Shown: positions 27,255 through 37,380 of the stretch, in pieces | How the letters are laid out: each line of letters opens with the position of its first letter | Position numbering within the stretch: position 1 is the first letter of the stretch | Source of the DNA: Burkholderia cepacia ATCC 25416 | GTDB taxonomy: Bacteria > Pseudomonadota > Gammaproteobacteria > Burkholderiales > Burkholderiaceae | Reading direction: 5' to 3' | Length of the DNA: 64,000 nt | Assembly (NCBI RefSeq): GCF_001411495.1 | Contig: NZ_CP012981.1 | Location: forward strand, 3,410,001-3,474,000 | Made by a program: the position numbers and the translations under genes | The notes under the pieces: model-generated | Databases searched by the model: none | Told to the model about the DNA's origin: nothing | Seen by the model: the letters and a program-made list of their open reading frames with translations, nothing else

Positions 27255-29015
27255 TTACTTCTTGCGCTGCGGCGGCAGGTCCGTACAGACGCCTTCGTAC
27301 AGTTCGGCGGCCATGCCGACCGATTCGCCGAGCGTCGGGTGCGGATGGATCGTCTTGCCGATGTCTTCCGCGTCCGCGCCCATCTCGACGGCGAGGCACA
27401 CTTCGCTGATCAGGTCACCCGCGTTCAGGCCGACGATCGCGCCGCCGATCACCCGGTGGGTTTCCTCGTCGAAGATCAGTTTCGTGAAGCCTTCGTCACG
27501 GCCGTTCGCGATCGCGCGGCCCGATGCGGCCCACGGGAACACGGCCTTGCCGTACTTGATGCCTTCGGCCTTGCACTGGTCTTCCGTCTTGCCGGCCCAC
27601 GCCACTTCCGGGTCGGTGTAAGCCACCGACGGGATCTGCAGCGCGTCGAAGTACGCCTTCTCGCCGTGCGCGGCTTCCGCTGCGACGTGGCCTTCGTGCA
27701 CGGCCTTGTGCGCGAGCATCGGCTGGCCGACGATGTCGCCGATCGCGAAGATGTGCGGGACGTTCGTGCGCATCTGCTTGTCGACGTCGATGAAGCCGCG
27801 ATCCGTGACGGCGACGCCTGCCTTGTCGGCGCCGATCTTCTTGCCGTTCGGGCTGCGGCCCACCGCGACGAGCACGAGGTCGTAGCGCTGCGCTTCCGCC
27901 GGCGCCTTCTCGCCCTCGAACTTCACGTAGATGCCGTCTTCCTTCGCTTCCGCGCCGACCGTCTTGGTCTTCAGCATCACGTTGCCGAAGCGCTTCGCGT
28001 TGTACTTTTCCCAGACCTTCACGAGATCGCGGTCCGCGCCCATCATCAGGCCGTCCATCATTTCGACGACGTCGATCTCGGCGCCGAGCGTCGAGTACAC
28101 CGTCGCCATTTCGAGGCCGATGATGCCGCCGCCGATCACGAGCATGCGCTTCGGCAGCTGGCGCAGCTCGAGCGCGCCGGTCGAATCGACGACGCGCGGG
28201 TCTTCCGGCATGAACGGCAGCTTCACGGCTTGCGAGCCGGCGGCGATGATCGCCTGCTTGAACCTGACGACCTTCTTGCCGTTTTCGCCCTGCACTTCCA
28301 TGTGGAACGGATCGACGAATGCGCCGACGCCCGTGACCACTTCGACCTTGCGCGCCTTGGCCATGCCGGCGAGGCCCGTCGTCAGTTTCTTGACGACGCC
28401 GCCCTTGAAGTCGCGCAGCTTGTCGAGATCGACTTCCGGCTTGCCGAACGTGATGCCGTGCGACGCGAGCGCCGCGGCTTCCTCGACGACGAGCGACGTA
28501 TGCAGCAGCGCCTTCGACGGGATGCAGCCGACGTTCAGGCACACGCCGCCGAGCGTCGAGTAGCGTTCGACGAGCACGGTCTTCATGCCGAGGTCGGCTG
28601 CGCGGAACGCGGCCGAGTAGCCGCCGGGGCCGGCGCCGAGCACGAGCATGTCGCACTCGATGTCGACGGCGCCTGCGTAGCTGCCGGCTTGCGGCGCGGA
28701 TGCCGGGGCGGCCGGTGCCGGAGCAGCCGCTGCGGGCTTGGCCGGTTCGGGTGCTTTCGCGGGAGCGGCGGCGCCTGCCGCTGCTTCGACGATGGCGATG
28801 ACGGTGCCTTGCGAGACTTTCTCGCCGGCCTTGACCTTGACTTCCTTGACGGTGCCGGCGACGTCGCTGGGCACTTCCATGGAGGCTTTGTCCGATTCGA
28901 GCGTGATGAGCGTTTGCTCTTTTTCGATCACGTCGCCCGGCTTCACGTTGACTTCGATGACATCGACGCCGCTGAAATCGCCGATATCAGGAACCTTGAC
29001 TTCGATGAGACTCAT
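27255..29015 (-). CDS. lpdA: dihydrolipoyl dehydrogenase (E3) with N-terminal lipoyl domain
   Basis: E3 subunit that reoxidises dihydrolipoamide of the pyruvate dehydrogenase complex with NAD+. The 586-residue protein starts [19 protein letters not shown]. It carries one lipoyl domain (residues about 1-80, lipoyl lysine in ESDKASME), an Ala/Pro hinge (about 85-115), then the flavoprotein: FAD motif [15 protein letters not shown], redox cysteines in [20 protein letters not shown] motif [12 protein letters not shown], and the C-terminal HPHPTLGES active-site histidine. ATG 29015 follows AGGGGACAG. It is the last gene of aceE-aceF-lpdA; a 286-bp gap with a hairpin repeat separates it from aceF. 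Confidence 0.97.
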   Translation of the reverse strand: MSLIEVKVPDIGDFSGVDVIEVNVKPGDVIEKEQTLITLESDKASMEVPSDVAGTVKEVKVKAGEKVSQGTVIAIVEAAAGAAAPAKAPEPAKPAAAAPAPAAPASAPQAGSYAGAVDIECDMLVLGAGPGGYSAAFRAADLGMKTVLVERYSTLGGVCLNVGCIPSKALLHTSLVVEEAAALASHGITFGKPEVDLDKLRDFKGGVVKKLTTGLAGMAKARKVEVVTGVGAFVDPFHMEVQGENGKKVVRFKQAIIAAGSQAVKLPFMPEDPRVVDSTGALELRQLPKRMLVIGGGIIGLEMATVYSTLGAEIDVVEMMDGLMMGADRDLVKVWEKYNAKRFGNVMLKTKTVGAEAKEDGIYVKFEGEKAPAEAQRYDLVLVAVGRSPNGKKIGADKAGVAVTDRGFIDVDKQMRTNVPHIFAIGDIVGQPMLAHKAVHEGHVAAEAAHGEKAYFDALQIPSVAYTDPEVAWAGKTEDQCKAEGIKYGKAVFPWAASGRAIANGRDEGFTKLIFDEETHRVIGGAIVGLNAGDLISEVCLAVEMGADAEDIGKTIHPHPTLGESVGMAAELYEGVCTDLPPQRKK

Positions 29016-29156
29016 TACTGTCCCCTTCTTGATTAGCTGCAGACAGAGAGGGAGAAACCCGCGGAAGAACCCACTACTGCGACTACGGCCTGACAAGAGA
29101 ACGCGACGTTGGGCAGAACCACCTTTGCCGTCCGCCCAAGGACGCGCCTTTCTTTT

Positions 29157-29191
29157 GGTTACTTTTCTTTGGAAGACAAAGAAAAGTGACC
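29157..29191. repeat. hairpin repeat between aceF and lpdA (Burkholderia-type intergenic repeat)
   Basis: Arms GGTTACTTTTCTTTG and CAAAGAAAAGTGACC pair over 15 bp with one wobble, around the loop GAAGA. From memory, near-identical units are dispersed in Burkholderia intergenic DNA; this needs a search. Inside the operon it may reduce read-through from aceF into lpdA or stabilise the aceF mRNA end. Confidence 0.65.
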
Positions 29192-29301
29192 GCCGCCCCG
29201 CGCAGGGGCGACGCTAGCAGACCGTTAGCGATACGGGTTCAACGACGAAACGTGGATGACCGACATAAACCCACGCACCCCGCGAGCACACTCCCCGCTC
29301 A

Positions 29302-30945
29302 TCAAAGAATGATGCGACGGAAATCCGCGAGCAACGCGCCGAGATACGCATTGAACCGCGCGGCTTCCGCGCCATCGATCACGCGATGGTCATACGACAG
29401 CGACAGCGGCAGCGTCAGACGCGGCACGAACTGCTTGCCGTCCCACACCGGCTTCATCTGACCGCGCGACAACCCGAGGATCGCGACTTCCGGCGCATTG
29501 ATGATCGGCGTGAAGTTGGTGCCGCCGATCCCGCCGAGCGACGAGATCGAGAAGCAACCGCCCTGCATCTGGTCCGGCTTCAGCTTGCCGTCGCGTGCGG
29601 CCTTCGACAGCTCGGCCATCTCCTTCGCGATATCGACGAGCCCCTTCTTGTCCGCATCGCGGATCACCGGCACGACGAGGCCGTTCGGCGTGTCCGCGGC
29701 AAAACCGATGTGGTAGTACTGCTTGAACACCAGGTTGTCGCCGTCGAGGCTCGCGTTGAAGGTCGGGAATTTCTTCAGCGCGGCGACGACCGCCTTGATC
29801 ACGAACGCGAGCATCGTGAACTTCACGCCCGCCTTTTCGTGCTCCTTGTTCAGCTGCACGCGCAGCGCTTCGAGCTCGGTGATGTCCGCTTCGTCGTTGT
29901 TCGTGACGTGCGGGATCATCACCCAGTTGCGATGCAGGTTCGCGCCCGAGATCTTCTTGATGCGCGACAGCGGCTTCGCCTCGAACGGGCCGAACTTCGA
30001 GAAGTCGACCTTCGGCCACGGCAGCAGATTCAGCTCGCCGCCGCCTGCCGGCGCGGCTGCCGCGCCCGGTGCCGCGCGCTGGCCGGTCATCACGCCCTTC
30101 ACGAAGCCCGTGACGTCTTCCTTCGTGATGCGGCCCTTCGGACCCGAGCCCTGCACGCGCGCGACTTCGACGCCGAGTTCGCGCGCGAACTTGCGTACCG
30201 ACGGCGATGCGTGGCTGGCGCGGTATTCGCCCGACGGTGCCGCGGCCGGAGCCGGTGCGGCAGCGGCCGGTGCGGCCTTCGCGGGTGCGGCGGCGGGTGT
30301 CGGCGCCGGCGCTGCTGCGGCGGGCGCCGGTGCGCTCGCCTGCGGTGCGGCAGCCGCTGCACCTGCGGCTTCGAGCAGCACGATCAGCGTGCCTTCCGAC
30401 ACCGAATCGCCCACCTTGACCTTGATTTCCTTCACGACGCCCGCTGCCGGGCTCGGCACGTCCATCGTCGCCTTGTCCGACTCGAGCGTGACGAGCGACT
30501 GTTCCTTCTCGACCGTGTCGCCGACCTTCACGCCGATCTCGATCACCGGCACGTCCTTGTAGTCGCCGATGTCCGGTACCTTCACTTCGAGCGTGCCGCC
30601 GGCGGCTGCCGGTGCGGCAACCGGTGCCGCTGCGGCCGGCGCAGGCGCTGCCGCCGGAGCCGGTGCTGCGGCCGGCGCAGCCGCGCCGTTGGCCTGCGCC
30701 GCGGCGCCGCCTTCGAGCAGGATGATCAGCGAGCCTTCCGACACGGAATCGCCCACCTTGACCTTGATTTCCTTCACGACGCCGCCTACCGGGCTCGGCA
30801 CGTCCATCGTCGCCTTGTCCGACTCGAGCGTGACGAGCGACTGCTCCGGCTCGACCGTGTCGCCGACCTTCACGCCGATCTCGATCACCGGCACGTCCTT
30901 GTAATCGCCGATATCCGGCACCTTCACTTCGATCGCTTGACTCAT
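29302..30945 (-). CDS. aceF: pyruvate dehydrogenase complex dihydrolipoyl acetyltransferase (E2)
   Basis: Core E2 subunit that moves the acetyl group from E1 to CoA. The 547-residue protein starts [20 protein letters not shown] and has two lipoyl domains (about residues 4-78 and 118-192, lipoyl lysines in [10 protein letters not shown]), separated by Ala/Pro hinges. The E1/E3-binding domain follows ([29 protein letters not shown]), and the catalytic domain ends with the active-site [13 protein letters not shown]. The two lipoyl domains are about 94% identical at DNA level, a recent duplication or gene conversion. The gene follows aceE by 68 bp. Confidence 0.97.
   Translation of the reverse strand: MSQAIEVKVPDIGDYKDVPVIEIGVKVGDTVEPEQSLVTLESDKATMDVPSPVGGVVKEIKVKVGDSVSEGSLIILLEGGAAAQANGAAAPAAAPAPAAAPAPAAAAPVAAPAAAGGTLEVKVPDIGDYKDVPVIEIGVKVGDTVEKEQSLVTLESDKATMDVPSPAAGVVKEIKVKVGDSVSEGTLIVLLEAAGAAAAAPQASAPAPAAAAPAPTPAAAPAKAAPAAAAPAPAAAPSGEYRASHASPSVRKFARELGVEVARVQGSGPKGRITKEDVTGFVKGVMTGQRAAPGAAAAPAGGGELNLLPWPKVDFSKFGPFEAKPLSRIKKISGANLHRNWVMIPHVTNNDEADITELEALRVQLNKEHEKAGVKFTMLAFVIKAVVAALKKFPTFNASLDGDNLVFKQYYHIGFAADTPNGLVVPVIRDADKKGLVDIAKEMAELSKAARDGKLKPDQMQGGCFSISSLGGIGGTNFTPIINAPEVAILGLSRGQMKPVWDGKQFVPRLTLPLSLSYDHRVIDGAEAARFNAYLGALLADFRRIIL
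30370..30591 (-). repeat. 222-bp direct repeat, second lipoyl domain of aceF
   Basis: Encodes the second lipoyl domain. It differs from 30712-30933 at about 14 of 222 positions (counted by eye), with long identical blocks in between. Confidence 0.85.
30712..30933 (-). repeat. 222-bp direct repeat, first lipoyl domain of aceF
   Basis: Partner of the repeat at 30370-30591, in the same orientation and frame, 342 bp apart. Recombination between them would delete one lipoyl domain cleanly in frame (114 codons). Confidence 0.85.
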
Positions 30946-31013
30946 CTGTTTCTGTCTCCATGGCCGCGCGCGCTTCTCGCGGAAGCGGCGCGCGGCATCA
31001 CACGGCGTGTGCG

Positions 31014-33710
31014 TTAAACGGTCATCGGGTTGGGCTTCGACGGATCGAGGTTGTACTTGGCGATCGCGTCCGCGACCACCTTGCGCTCGATCGTGCCCTC
31101 GTCGGCCAGCGCGTTGAGCGCGGCGACGGTGACCCAGTGACGGTCGACTTCGAAGAAGTGACGCAGCTTCTCGCGGGTATCCGAGCGGCCGAAACCGTCG
31201 GTGCCCAGCACGACGAAGCGGCGATCGATCTGGCCGCGGATCTGGTCGACCAGCGCGCGGACGTAGTCGGTCGACGCGATGACCGGGCCCTGCGTGTCCT
31301 TCAGGCACTTCTGCACGTGCGACAGGCGACGCTCCTCGGTCGGATGGAGCAGGTTCCAGCGCTCGACCTGGTGGCCTTCACGCGCCAGCTCGGTGAAGCT
31401 CGGCACGCTCCACAGGTCGGCGGCGACGCCCCAGTCGTTCTTCAGCAGGTCGGCGGCAGCGATCACTTCGTTGAAGATCGTGCCCGCGCCGAGCAGTTGA
31501 ACGCGCGGCGCCTTCTTGTCGGCGTCGGCCTTCTTGAACGAGTACATGCCCTTGATGATGTCGGCCGCCACGTGCTCGCCCTGCGGAATCGCCGGGTGCT
31601 CGTAGTTCTCGTTCATCACCGTGATGTAGTAGTACACGTCCTCCTGGTCCTGCACCATGCGGCGCAGGCCGTCCTGGACGATCACCGCGAGTTCGTAGCC
31701 GAAGGTCGGGTCGTAGCTCACGCAGTTCGGCACCGATGCCGCCCACAGCAGCGAGTGGCCGTCTTCGTGCTGCAGGCCTTCGCCGTTCAGCGTCGTGCGG
31801 CCCGCGGTACCGCCGAGCAGGAAGCCGCGCGAACGCATGTCGCCCGCGGCCCATGCCAGGTCGCCGATCCGCTGGAAGCCGAACATCGAGTAGAAGATGT
31901 AGAACGGCACCATGATCTCGCCGTGCGTCGAATACGACGTCGCCGCCGCGATCCAGTCGCACATGCCGCCCGCTTCGTTGATGCCTTCCTGCAGGATCTG
32001 GCCGGTCTCCGATTCCTTGTAGAACATCAGCTGGTCGGAATCTTCCGGCACGTACTTCTGGCCCTGCTGGTTCCAGATACCGATCTGGCGGAACAGGCCT
32101 TCCATGCCGAACGTACGCGATTCGTCCGGGACGATCGGCACGACGCGCTTGCCGAGCGCCTTGTCCTTCAGCAGGATGTTCAGGATCCGCACGAACGCCA
32201 TCGTCGTCGAGATCTCGCGGCCCTCGCCCGTGCCCTTCAGCAGCGGTTCGAACGCGTCGAGCGCCGGCACCGGCAGCGACGTCGCCTTCTCGCGGCGATG
32301 CGGCAGGTAGCCGCCGAGATCCATGCGCTGCTTGCGCATGTATTCGAGTTCCTTCGAGCCTTCCTCGAACTTCAGGTACGGCACGTCGGCGATCTGCTCG
32401 TCGGTGATCGGCAGGCGGAACTGGTCACGGAACTTCTTCAGTTGCTCGACCGGCAGCTTCTTCTGCTGGTGCGTGATGTTCATCGCCTGGCCCGATTCGC
32501 CCATCCCGTAGCCCTTGATGGTCTTCGCGAGAATGACGGTCGGCGCACCCTTCGTGTTCGTGGCTTCGTGGAAAGCCGCGTAGATCTTGTGCGGATCGTG
32601 GCCGCCGCGGTTCAGCGCCCAGATGTCGTCGTCGGACCAGTCGGCGACGAGCGCCTTCAGTTCAGGCGTGTTGAAGAAGTGCTCGCGCACGAACGCGCCC
32701 GACTCCGACTTGTACGTCTGGTACTCGCCGTCGACGACTTCCATCATGCGGCGCATCAGCGCGCCCGTCTTGTCGCGTGCGAACAGCGCATCCCAGCGGC
32801 TGCCCCAGATGACCTTGATCACGTTCCAGCCGGCACCGCGGAATTCCGATTCCAGTTCCTGGATGATCTTGCCGTTGCCGCGCACCGGGCCGTCGAGACG
32901 CTGCAGGTTGCAGTTGATCACGAACACGAGGTTGTCGAGCTTTTCGCGGCTCGCCATCCCGATCGCGCCGAGCGATTCCGGCTCGTCCGTCTCGCCGTCG
33001 CCGAGGAATGCCCACACCTTGCGGCCTTCCGTCTTCGCGATGCCGCGCGCTTCCAGGTACTTCATGAAACGTGCCTGGTAGATCGCCATGATCGGGCCGA
33101 GACCCATCGACACGGTCGGGAACTGCCAGAAGTCCGGCATCAGCCACGGGTGCGGGTACGACGAAATGCCGTTGCCGTCGACTTCCTGGCGGAAGTTGTC
33201 GAGCTGCTCTTCCTTCAGGCGGCCGAGCAGGAATGCGCGCGAGTAGACGCCCGGCGACGAGTGGCCCTGCACGAACACGAGATCGCCGCCGTGCTGCTCG
33301 GACGCTGCGTGCCAGAAGTGGTTGTAGCCGACGTCATAGAGCGTCGCGGCCGACGCGAACGACGCGATGTGGCCGCCGACGTTCGTGTCCTTGCCTGCAC
33401 GCAGCACCATCGCCAGCGCGTTCCAGCGCGTGTACGAACGGATGCGGTGCTCGATGTCCTGGTCGCCAGGGATCTTCGCCTGGGCTTCGACCGGGATCGT
33501 GTTGATGTACGGGGTATTGGCGGAGAACGGCAGGTGTTCGCCGTGCATGCGGGCGAACTCGATCTGCTTTTCGATCAGGTAATGCGCGCGGCCGGTGCCC
33601 ACGGAGGAGATCACGCCATCGAGCGACTCCAGCCACTCGACGGTTTCTTGCGGGTCGTCGTCACGTTCGGCGGCGACATATTTCATCACTTCGTTCGGTA
33701 CAGCGGACAT
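31014..33710 (-). CDS. aceE: pyruvate dehydrogenase E1 component, homodimeric type
   Basis: Thiamine-diphosphate enzyme that decarboxylates pyruvate and acetylates the lipoyl groups of AceF. At 898 residues it is the standard homodimeric type, starting [20 protein letters not shown]. The ThDP motif is [12 protein letters not shown] with the closing NCN ([20 protein letters not shown]). The phosphate-binding and active-site histidines are in [15 protein letters not shown] and NFWHAAS-type [10 protein letters not shown]-terminal [20 protein letters not shown] is well conserved. An upstream in-frame extension towards 35015 is antisense shadow. It heads aceE-aceF-lpdA and is divergent from the sensor kinase gene. 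Confidence 0.97.
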   Translation of the reverse strand: MSAVPNEVMKYVAAERDDDPQETVEWLESLDGVISSVGTGRAHYLIEKQIEFARMHGEHLPFSANTPYINTIPVEAQAKIPGDQDIEHRIRSYTRWNALAMVLRAGKDTNVGGHIASFASAATLYDVGYNHFWHAASEQHGGDLVFVQGHSSPGVYSRAFLLGRLKEEQLDNFRQEVDGNGISSYPHPWLMPDFWQFPTVSMGLGPIMAIYQARFMKYLEARGIAKTEGRKVWAFLGDGETDEPESLGAIGMASREKLDNLVFVINCNLQRLDGPVRGNGKIIQELESEFRGAGWNVIKVIWGSRWDALFARDKTGALMRRMMEVVDGEYQTYKSESGAFVREHFFNTPELKALVADWSDDDIWALNRGGHDPHKIYAAFHEATNTKGAPTVILAKTIKGYGMGESGQAMNITHQQKKLPVEQLKKFRDQFRLPITDEQIADVPYLKFEEGSKELEYMRKQRMDLGGYLPHRREKATSLPVPALDAFEPLLKGTGEGREISTTMAFVRILNILLKDKALGKRVVPIVPDESRTFGMEGLFRQIGIWNQQGQKYVPEDSDQLMFYKESETGQILQEGINEAGGMCDWIAAATSYSTHGEIMVPFYIFYSMFGFQRIGDLAWAAGDMRSRGFLLGGTAGRTTLNGEGLQHEDGHSLLWAASVPNCVSYDPTFGYELAVIVQDGLRRMVQDQEDVYYYITVMNENYEHPAIPQGEHVAADIIKGMYSFKKADADKKAPRVQLLGAGTIFNEVIAAADLLKNDWGVAADLWSVPSFTELAREGHQVERWNLLHPTEERRLSHVQKCLKDTQGPVIASTDYVRALVDQIRGQIDRRFVVLGTDGFGRSDTREKLRHFFEVDRHWVTVAALNALADEGTIERKVVADAIAKYNLDPSKPNPMTV

Positions 33711-33792
33711 TCTCGTCTCCTGGGTCCTGGAATGTGAGGATCGCTCTCGTGCAGACGACGCGACGCGACCGGCTGCGGGCAAGCTCCAGCGG

Positions 33793-33822
33793 ATTGTAAT
33801 GAGCGTGCGCGGGCCTGCGCAA
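33793..33822 (-). promoter_or_regulatory. probable promoter of aceE
   Basis: On the minus strand TTGCGC (33817-33822) and TACAAT (33793-33798), 18 bp apart. Predicted start is about 75 bp before the aceE ATG. Confidence 0.55.
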
Positions 33823-33852
33823 CAAAATTTTCGAATAGTGAGATCTTTTCTC

Positions 33853-33869
33853 GCAATACGAAATATTGC
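33853..33869. promoter_or_regulatory. palindrome in the aceE / sensor-kinase intergenic region
   Basis: GCAATA-CGAAA-TATTGC has perfect 6-bp arms and lies about 30 bp upstream of the aceE -35, in the 273-bp divergent gap. A dimeric regulator is the natural candidate, including the neighbouring response regulator. Confidence 0.5.
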
Positions 33870-33971
33870 TGCGCTGCACCCATATTTCGGGGCTCTCCGG
33901 CGCGTCCCGGCGAAACAAATCCGTTTCCGTTCAACATATCCGGTATAGGTTTTCCATGTATTGCGCTGCGC

Positions 33972-33977
33972 TACAAT
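33972..33977 (+). promoter_or_regulatory. -10 element immediately before the kinase gene
   Basis: TACAAT ends 6 bp before the ATG at 33984, so the transcript would start at or very near the A of the start codon. The -35 is poor (TTTTCC-like at 16 bp). Confidence 0.45.
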
Positions 33978-33983
33978 CCTGCC

Positions 33984-36500
33984 ATGTTGACCGATCGGCT
34001 TTTCGCACGCTCGGCGCGACCGTCGGGCCCGCCGGCGGAGTCGCAGCCGTCCCGTTGGCACCACGGACCGTGGTGGTCCAATTCCTATTTGCTGACGCCA
34101 CTGCTGTCGATCCTCGTGTTCCTGGTGGTGATGAGCCTCATCCTGTGGAGCCTCAACCGCCGCGAACAGCAGCAGCAGGAAGACACCCTCTTCCGGAACG
34201 TCGCGTGGGCGCAGCAGCAGATCCGCCTGTCGATGACGGGTGCGCAGGAACAGCTCCAGGCACTGTCGCGCGATCTCGCGTCCGGCCGTCTCGACCAGAA
34301 CGCGTTCCAGATGGCCGTCGCGGACGTGATGCAGACGCACCCGGAAATCCTCTACCTGAACTGGTACACGTCGCCCGGCGTACAGCGCTGGCCGACCGTG
34401 CATCCGCCGCTGCTCGGCCAGCGGCTCGCGAAGCCCGGCGAAGCGCAGATGCAGGACGCCGTGCGCGGCGCATACGACGAGGCGCGCAGCACGCGCCGCC
34501 AGGCCTATTCGCCGCTGATCTACGACGACTTCGGCAACGGCTTCATCACGCTGCAGACGCCCGTCATGCGCGGCGACCGCGAGTACCTCGGCTCGATCGC
34601 CGCGGTGTTCTCGGTCGAAGGCATCCTGAAGCACGACATCCCGCAGGAACTGTCGTCGAAGTACAAGATCTCGATCACCGACGCGAACAACCGCGAGCTG
34701 TCGTCCACGTCGACGCGCCCGCGCCTGCCGCGCGACTCGCACTACGACCTGCCGCTCGATCCGCCCGGCCAGGGGCTGACCGTGCGCGTGTACGCATTCC
34801 CGCAGCTCACAAACCTCACCAACAACACGCTCGTGTGGCTCGTGGCGGGCCTGTCGTGCTTCGTGCTGTGGAGCCTCTGGAGCCTGTGGAAGCACACGCG
34901 CCAGCGCTTCGAGGCGCAGCAGGCGCTGTACGCGGAAGCGTTCTTCCGCCGCGCGATGGAGAATTCGGTGCTGATCGGCATGCGCGTGCTCGACATGCAC
35001 GGCCGCATCACGCACGTGAACCCCGCGTTCTGCCGGATGACGGGCTGGGACGAAACCGACCTCGTCGGCAAGGTCGCGCCGTTCCCGTACTGGCCGCGCG
35101 ACGCTTACCCGGAAATGCAGCGCCAGCTCGACATGACGCTGCGCGGCAAGGCGCCGAGCTCGGGCTTCGAGCTACGCGTGCGGCGCAAGAACGGCACGCT
35201 GTTCCATGCGCGCCTGTACGTGTCGCCGCTGATCGACAGTTCGGGCCGCCAGACCGGCTGGATGTCGTCGATGACCGACATCACCGAGCCGAAGCGTGCA
35301 CGCGAGGAACTCGCGGCCGCGCACGAGCGCTTCACGACGGTGCTCGAAAGCCTCGACGCCGCGGTGTCGGTGCTGGCCGCCGACGAAGCCGAGCTGCTGT
35401 TCGCGAACCGCTACTACCGCCACCTGTTCGGCATTCGCCCGGACGGCCATCTCGAGCTGTCGGGCGGCGGCTTCGACCGCGCGCAGGCATCGTCCGACTC
35501 GATCGACATGGTCGACGCGTTCGCGGGCTTGCCGGCCGCCGCGCTGACGAGCAGCACGGCCGATGCACAGGAGGTGTACGTCGAGAGCATCCAGAAGTGG
35601 TTCGAGGTGCGCCGCCAGTACATCCAGTGGGTGGACGGCCACCTCGCGCAGATGCAGATCGCGACCGACATCACGACCCGCAAGAAGGCGCAGGAGCTCG
35701 CGCACCAGCAGGAAGAGAAGCTGCAGTTCACGAGCCGATTGATGACGATGGGTGAAATGGCGTCGTCGATTGCTCACGAATTGAACCAGCCGCTCGCCGC
35801 GATCAACAACTACTGCTCGGGAACGCTCGCGCTCGTGAAGAGCGGCCGCGGCACGCCCGAGACACTGCAGCCCGCGCTGGAAAAGACCGCGCAGCAGGCG
35901 CTGCGCGCCGGGATGATCGTCAAGCGGATCCGTGAGTTCGTGAAGCGCAGCGAACCGAAGCGCCAGCCGGCCCGGGTCGCGGACATCGTCGCCGACGCGG
36001 TCGGGCTCGCTGAAATCGAGGCCAGGAAGCGCAGGATCCGGATCGTCACGGAAATCCTCGCAAGAATGCCTATTATTTATGTCGACCCCGTGCTGATCGA
36101 GCAGGTGCTCGTGAACCTGATGAAGAACGCGGCCGAGGCGATGGCCGACGTGAAGCCGGCGTCGGCGGACGGCGTGATCCGCGTCATCGCCGACATCGAG
36201 GCGGGATTCGTCGACATCCGCGTGATCGACCAGGGCCCGGGCGTCGACGAAGCGACCGCCGAGCGCCTGTTCGAACCGTTTTACAGCACCAAGTCCGATG
36301 GCATGGGCATGGGGCTGAACATCTGCCGTTCGATCATCGAATCGCATCGGGGGCGTCTGTGGGTGGTCAACAACGTCGAGCCGGATGGCCGCATTTCCGG
36401 CGCGACGTTCCACTGCAGCCTGCCCATTGGGGAACCCGCTGATCTCGGCCAAGGGGGGCGCGAGGCATCGGCATCACATACCGTTACGGGAGAACTATGA
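33984..36500 (+). CDS. FixL-like membrane PAS sensor histidine kinase
   Basis: An 838-residue kinase: transmembrane helix 1 at about 36-56, a periplasmic sensor region of Cache type (about 60-280), transmembrane helix 2 at about 283-303, PAS 1 (about 320-437), a second PAS-like region (about 448-565), HisKA with phospho-acceptor His598 (SSIAHELNQPLAAI), and HATPase with N-box Asn715, DQGPG 749-753 and MGMGLN 774-779. Gene position beside aceE and pairing with a FixJ-type regulator match what I recall of the FixLJ system studied in the B. cepacia complex. PAS 1 residues 358-400 contain no histidine where rhizobial FixL has its haem ligand. The stop overlaps the regulator start (ATGA). Confidence 0.88.
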   Translation: MLTDRLFARSARPSGPPAESQPSRWHHGPWWSNSYLLTPLLSILVFLVVMSLILWSLNRREQQQQEDTLFRNVAWAQQQIRLSMTGAQEQLQALSRDLASGRLDQNAFQMAVADVMQTHPEILYLNWYTSPGVQRWPTVHPPLLGQRLAKPGEAQMQDAVRGAYDEARSTRRQAYSPLIYDDFGNGFITLQTPVMRGDREYLGSIAAVFSVEGILKHDIPQELSSKYKISITDANNRELSSTSTRPRLPRDSHYDLPLDPPGQGLTVRVYAFPQLTNLTNNTLVWLVAGLSCFVLWSLWSLWKHTRQRFEAQQALYAEAFFRRAMENSVLIGMRVLDMHGRITHVNPAFCRMTGWDETDLVGKVAPFPYWPRDAYPEMQRQLDMTLRGKAPSSGFELRVRRKNGTLFHARLYVSPLIDSSGRQTGWMSSMTDITEPKRAREELAAAHERFTTVLESLDAAVSVLAADEAELLFANRYYRHLFGIRPDGHLELSGGGFDRAQASSDSIDMVDAFAGLPAAALTSSTADAQEVYVESIQKWFEVRRQYIQWVDGHLAQMQIATDITTRKKAQELAHQQEEKLQFTSRLMTMGEMASSIAHELNQPLAAINNYCSGTLALVKSGRGTPETLQPALEKTAQQALRAGMIVKRIREFVKRSEPKRQPARVADIVADAVGLAEIEARKRRIRIVTEILARMPIIYVDPVLIEQVLVNLMKNAAEAMADVKPASADGVIRVIADIEAGFVDIRVIDQGPGVDEATAERLFEPFYSTKSDGMGMGLNICRSIIESHRGRLWVVNNVEPDGRISGATFHCSLPIGEPADLGQGGREASASHTVTGEL

Positions 36501-37135
36501 ATAGCCCTGTCACCACCACTCAGGAAACCGTCTTCGTCGTCGACGACGACGAGGCCGTACGGGACTCGCTGCGCTGGCTGCTGGAGGCGAACGGCTATCG
36601 CGTGCAATGCTTCTCGAGCGCCGAGCAGTTCCTCGATGCGTACCAGCCGGCGCAGCAGGCCGGCCAGATCGCGTGCCTGATCCTCGACGTGCGGATGTCG
36701 GGCATGAGCGGTCTCGAGCTGCAGGAGCGCCTGATCGCCGACAATGCCGCGCTGCCGATCATCTTCGTCACGGGTCACGGCGACGTGCCGATGGCCGTGT
36801 CGACGATGAAAAAGGGTGCGATGGACTTTATCGAGAAACCGTTCGACGAAGCCGAGCTGCGCAAGCTCGTCGAGCGGATGCTCGACAAGGCCCGAAGCGA
36901 AAGCAAGAGCGTCCAGGAGCAGCGTGCCGCGAGCGAACGCCTGTCGAAGCTGACCGCGCGCGAGCAGCAGGTGCTCGAACGGATCATCGCGGGCCGCCTG
37001 AACAAGCAGATCGCCGACGATCTCGGCATCAGCATCAAGACGGTCGAAGCGCACCGCGCGAACATCATGGAAAAGCTCAACGTCAATACGGTGGCGGACC
37101 TGCTGCGCCTCGCGCTGTCGAAGAAGCAGGCCTGA
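36497..37135 (+). CDS. FixJ/NarL-type response regulator
   Basis: A 212-residue two-domain regulator. The receiver domain has the acidic pocket VVDDDEAVRD (Asp16-18), phospho-acceptor Asp64 in LILDVRMSGMSG, the conserved Thr of FVTGHGDVPMAV and Lys of FIEKPFDEAEL. The C-terminal LuxR/GerE helix-turn-helix runs at about 150-205 (LTAREQQVLERIIAGRLNKQ, IADDLGISIKTVEAHRANIM). It is translationally coupled to the kinase by an ATGA overlap and is its cognate partner. FixJ-type proteins activate transcription after phosphorylation. Targets are not visible; the aceE intergenic palindrome is one candidate. A short GC hairpin without a T-run follows at 37151-37168. Confidence 0.92.
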   Translation: MNSPVTTTQETVFVVDDDEAVRDSLRWLLEANGYRVQCFSSAEQFLDAYQPAQQAGQIACLILDVRMSGMSGLELQERLIADNAALPIIFVTGHGDVPMAVSTMKKGAMDFIEKPFDEAELRKLVERMLDKARSESKSVQEQRAASERLSKLTAREQQVLERIIAGRLNKQIADDLGISIKTVEAHRANIMEKLNVNTVADLLRLALSKKQA

Positions 37136-37306
37136 GCGTCGCACGCGGCTCCGGGCAGCCCTGCCCGGCCGGCCGCACCATCGGACACTACCGCGCCGCG
37201 CGATGCGGCCCACTCGCGCGGCATCCCGGCGCTTCCTCCCGGAGCGCCGGCACCGGCGCCATGACGCTTTCCTTGTATTCACTGTCGGACGACGGCAGGC
37301 GACCGG

Positions 37307-37312
37307 TATAAT
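37307..37312 (+). promoter_or_regulatory. -10 element of folD promoter
   Basis: A perfect TATAAT 68 bp upstream of the folD ATG; the -35 position shows only GTCGGA at 17 bp. Confidence 0.5.
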
Positions 37313-37380
37313 TGCGTGCTTTGCTGCGGCGCTTCGCGTGCCGCACGCCCGCATTCCAACTTCCCGGCAGGACCACCACC

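Noticed and set aside
33711..35015. N-terminal extension of aceE to 1333 codons
   Set aside because: It would run through the aceE promoter region and antisense to the sensor kinase. AceE proteins are about 890 residues and start at 33710.
37151..37168. Hairpin CCGGGCAG / CTGCCCGG after the response regulator gene as a terminator
   Set aside because: No T-run and GC-rich flanks; it may be chance complementarity.
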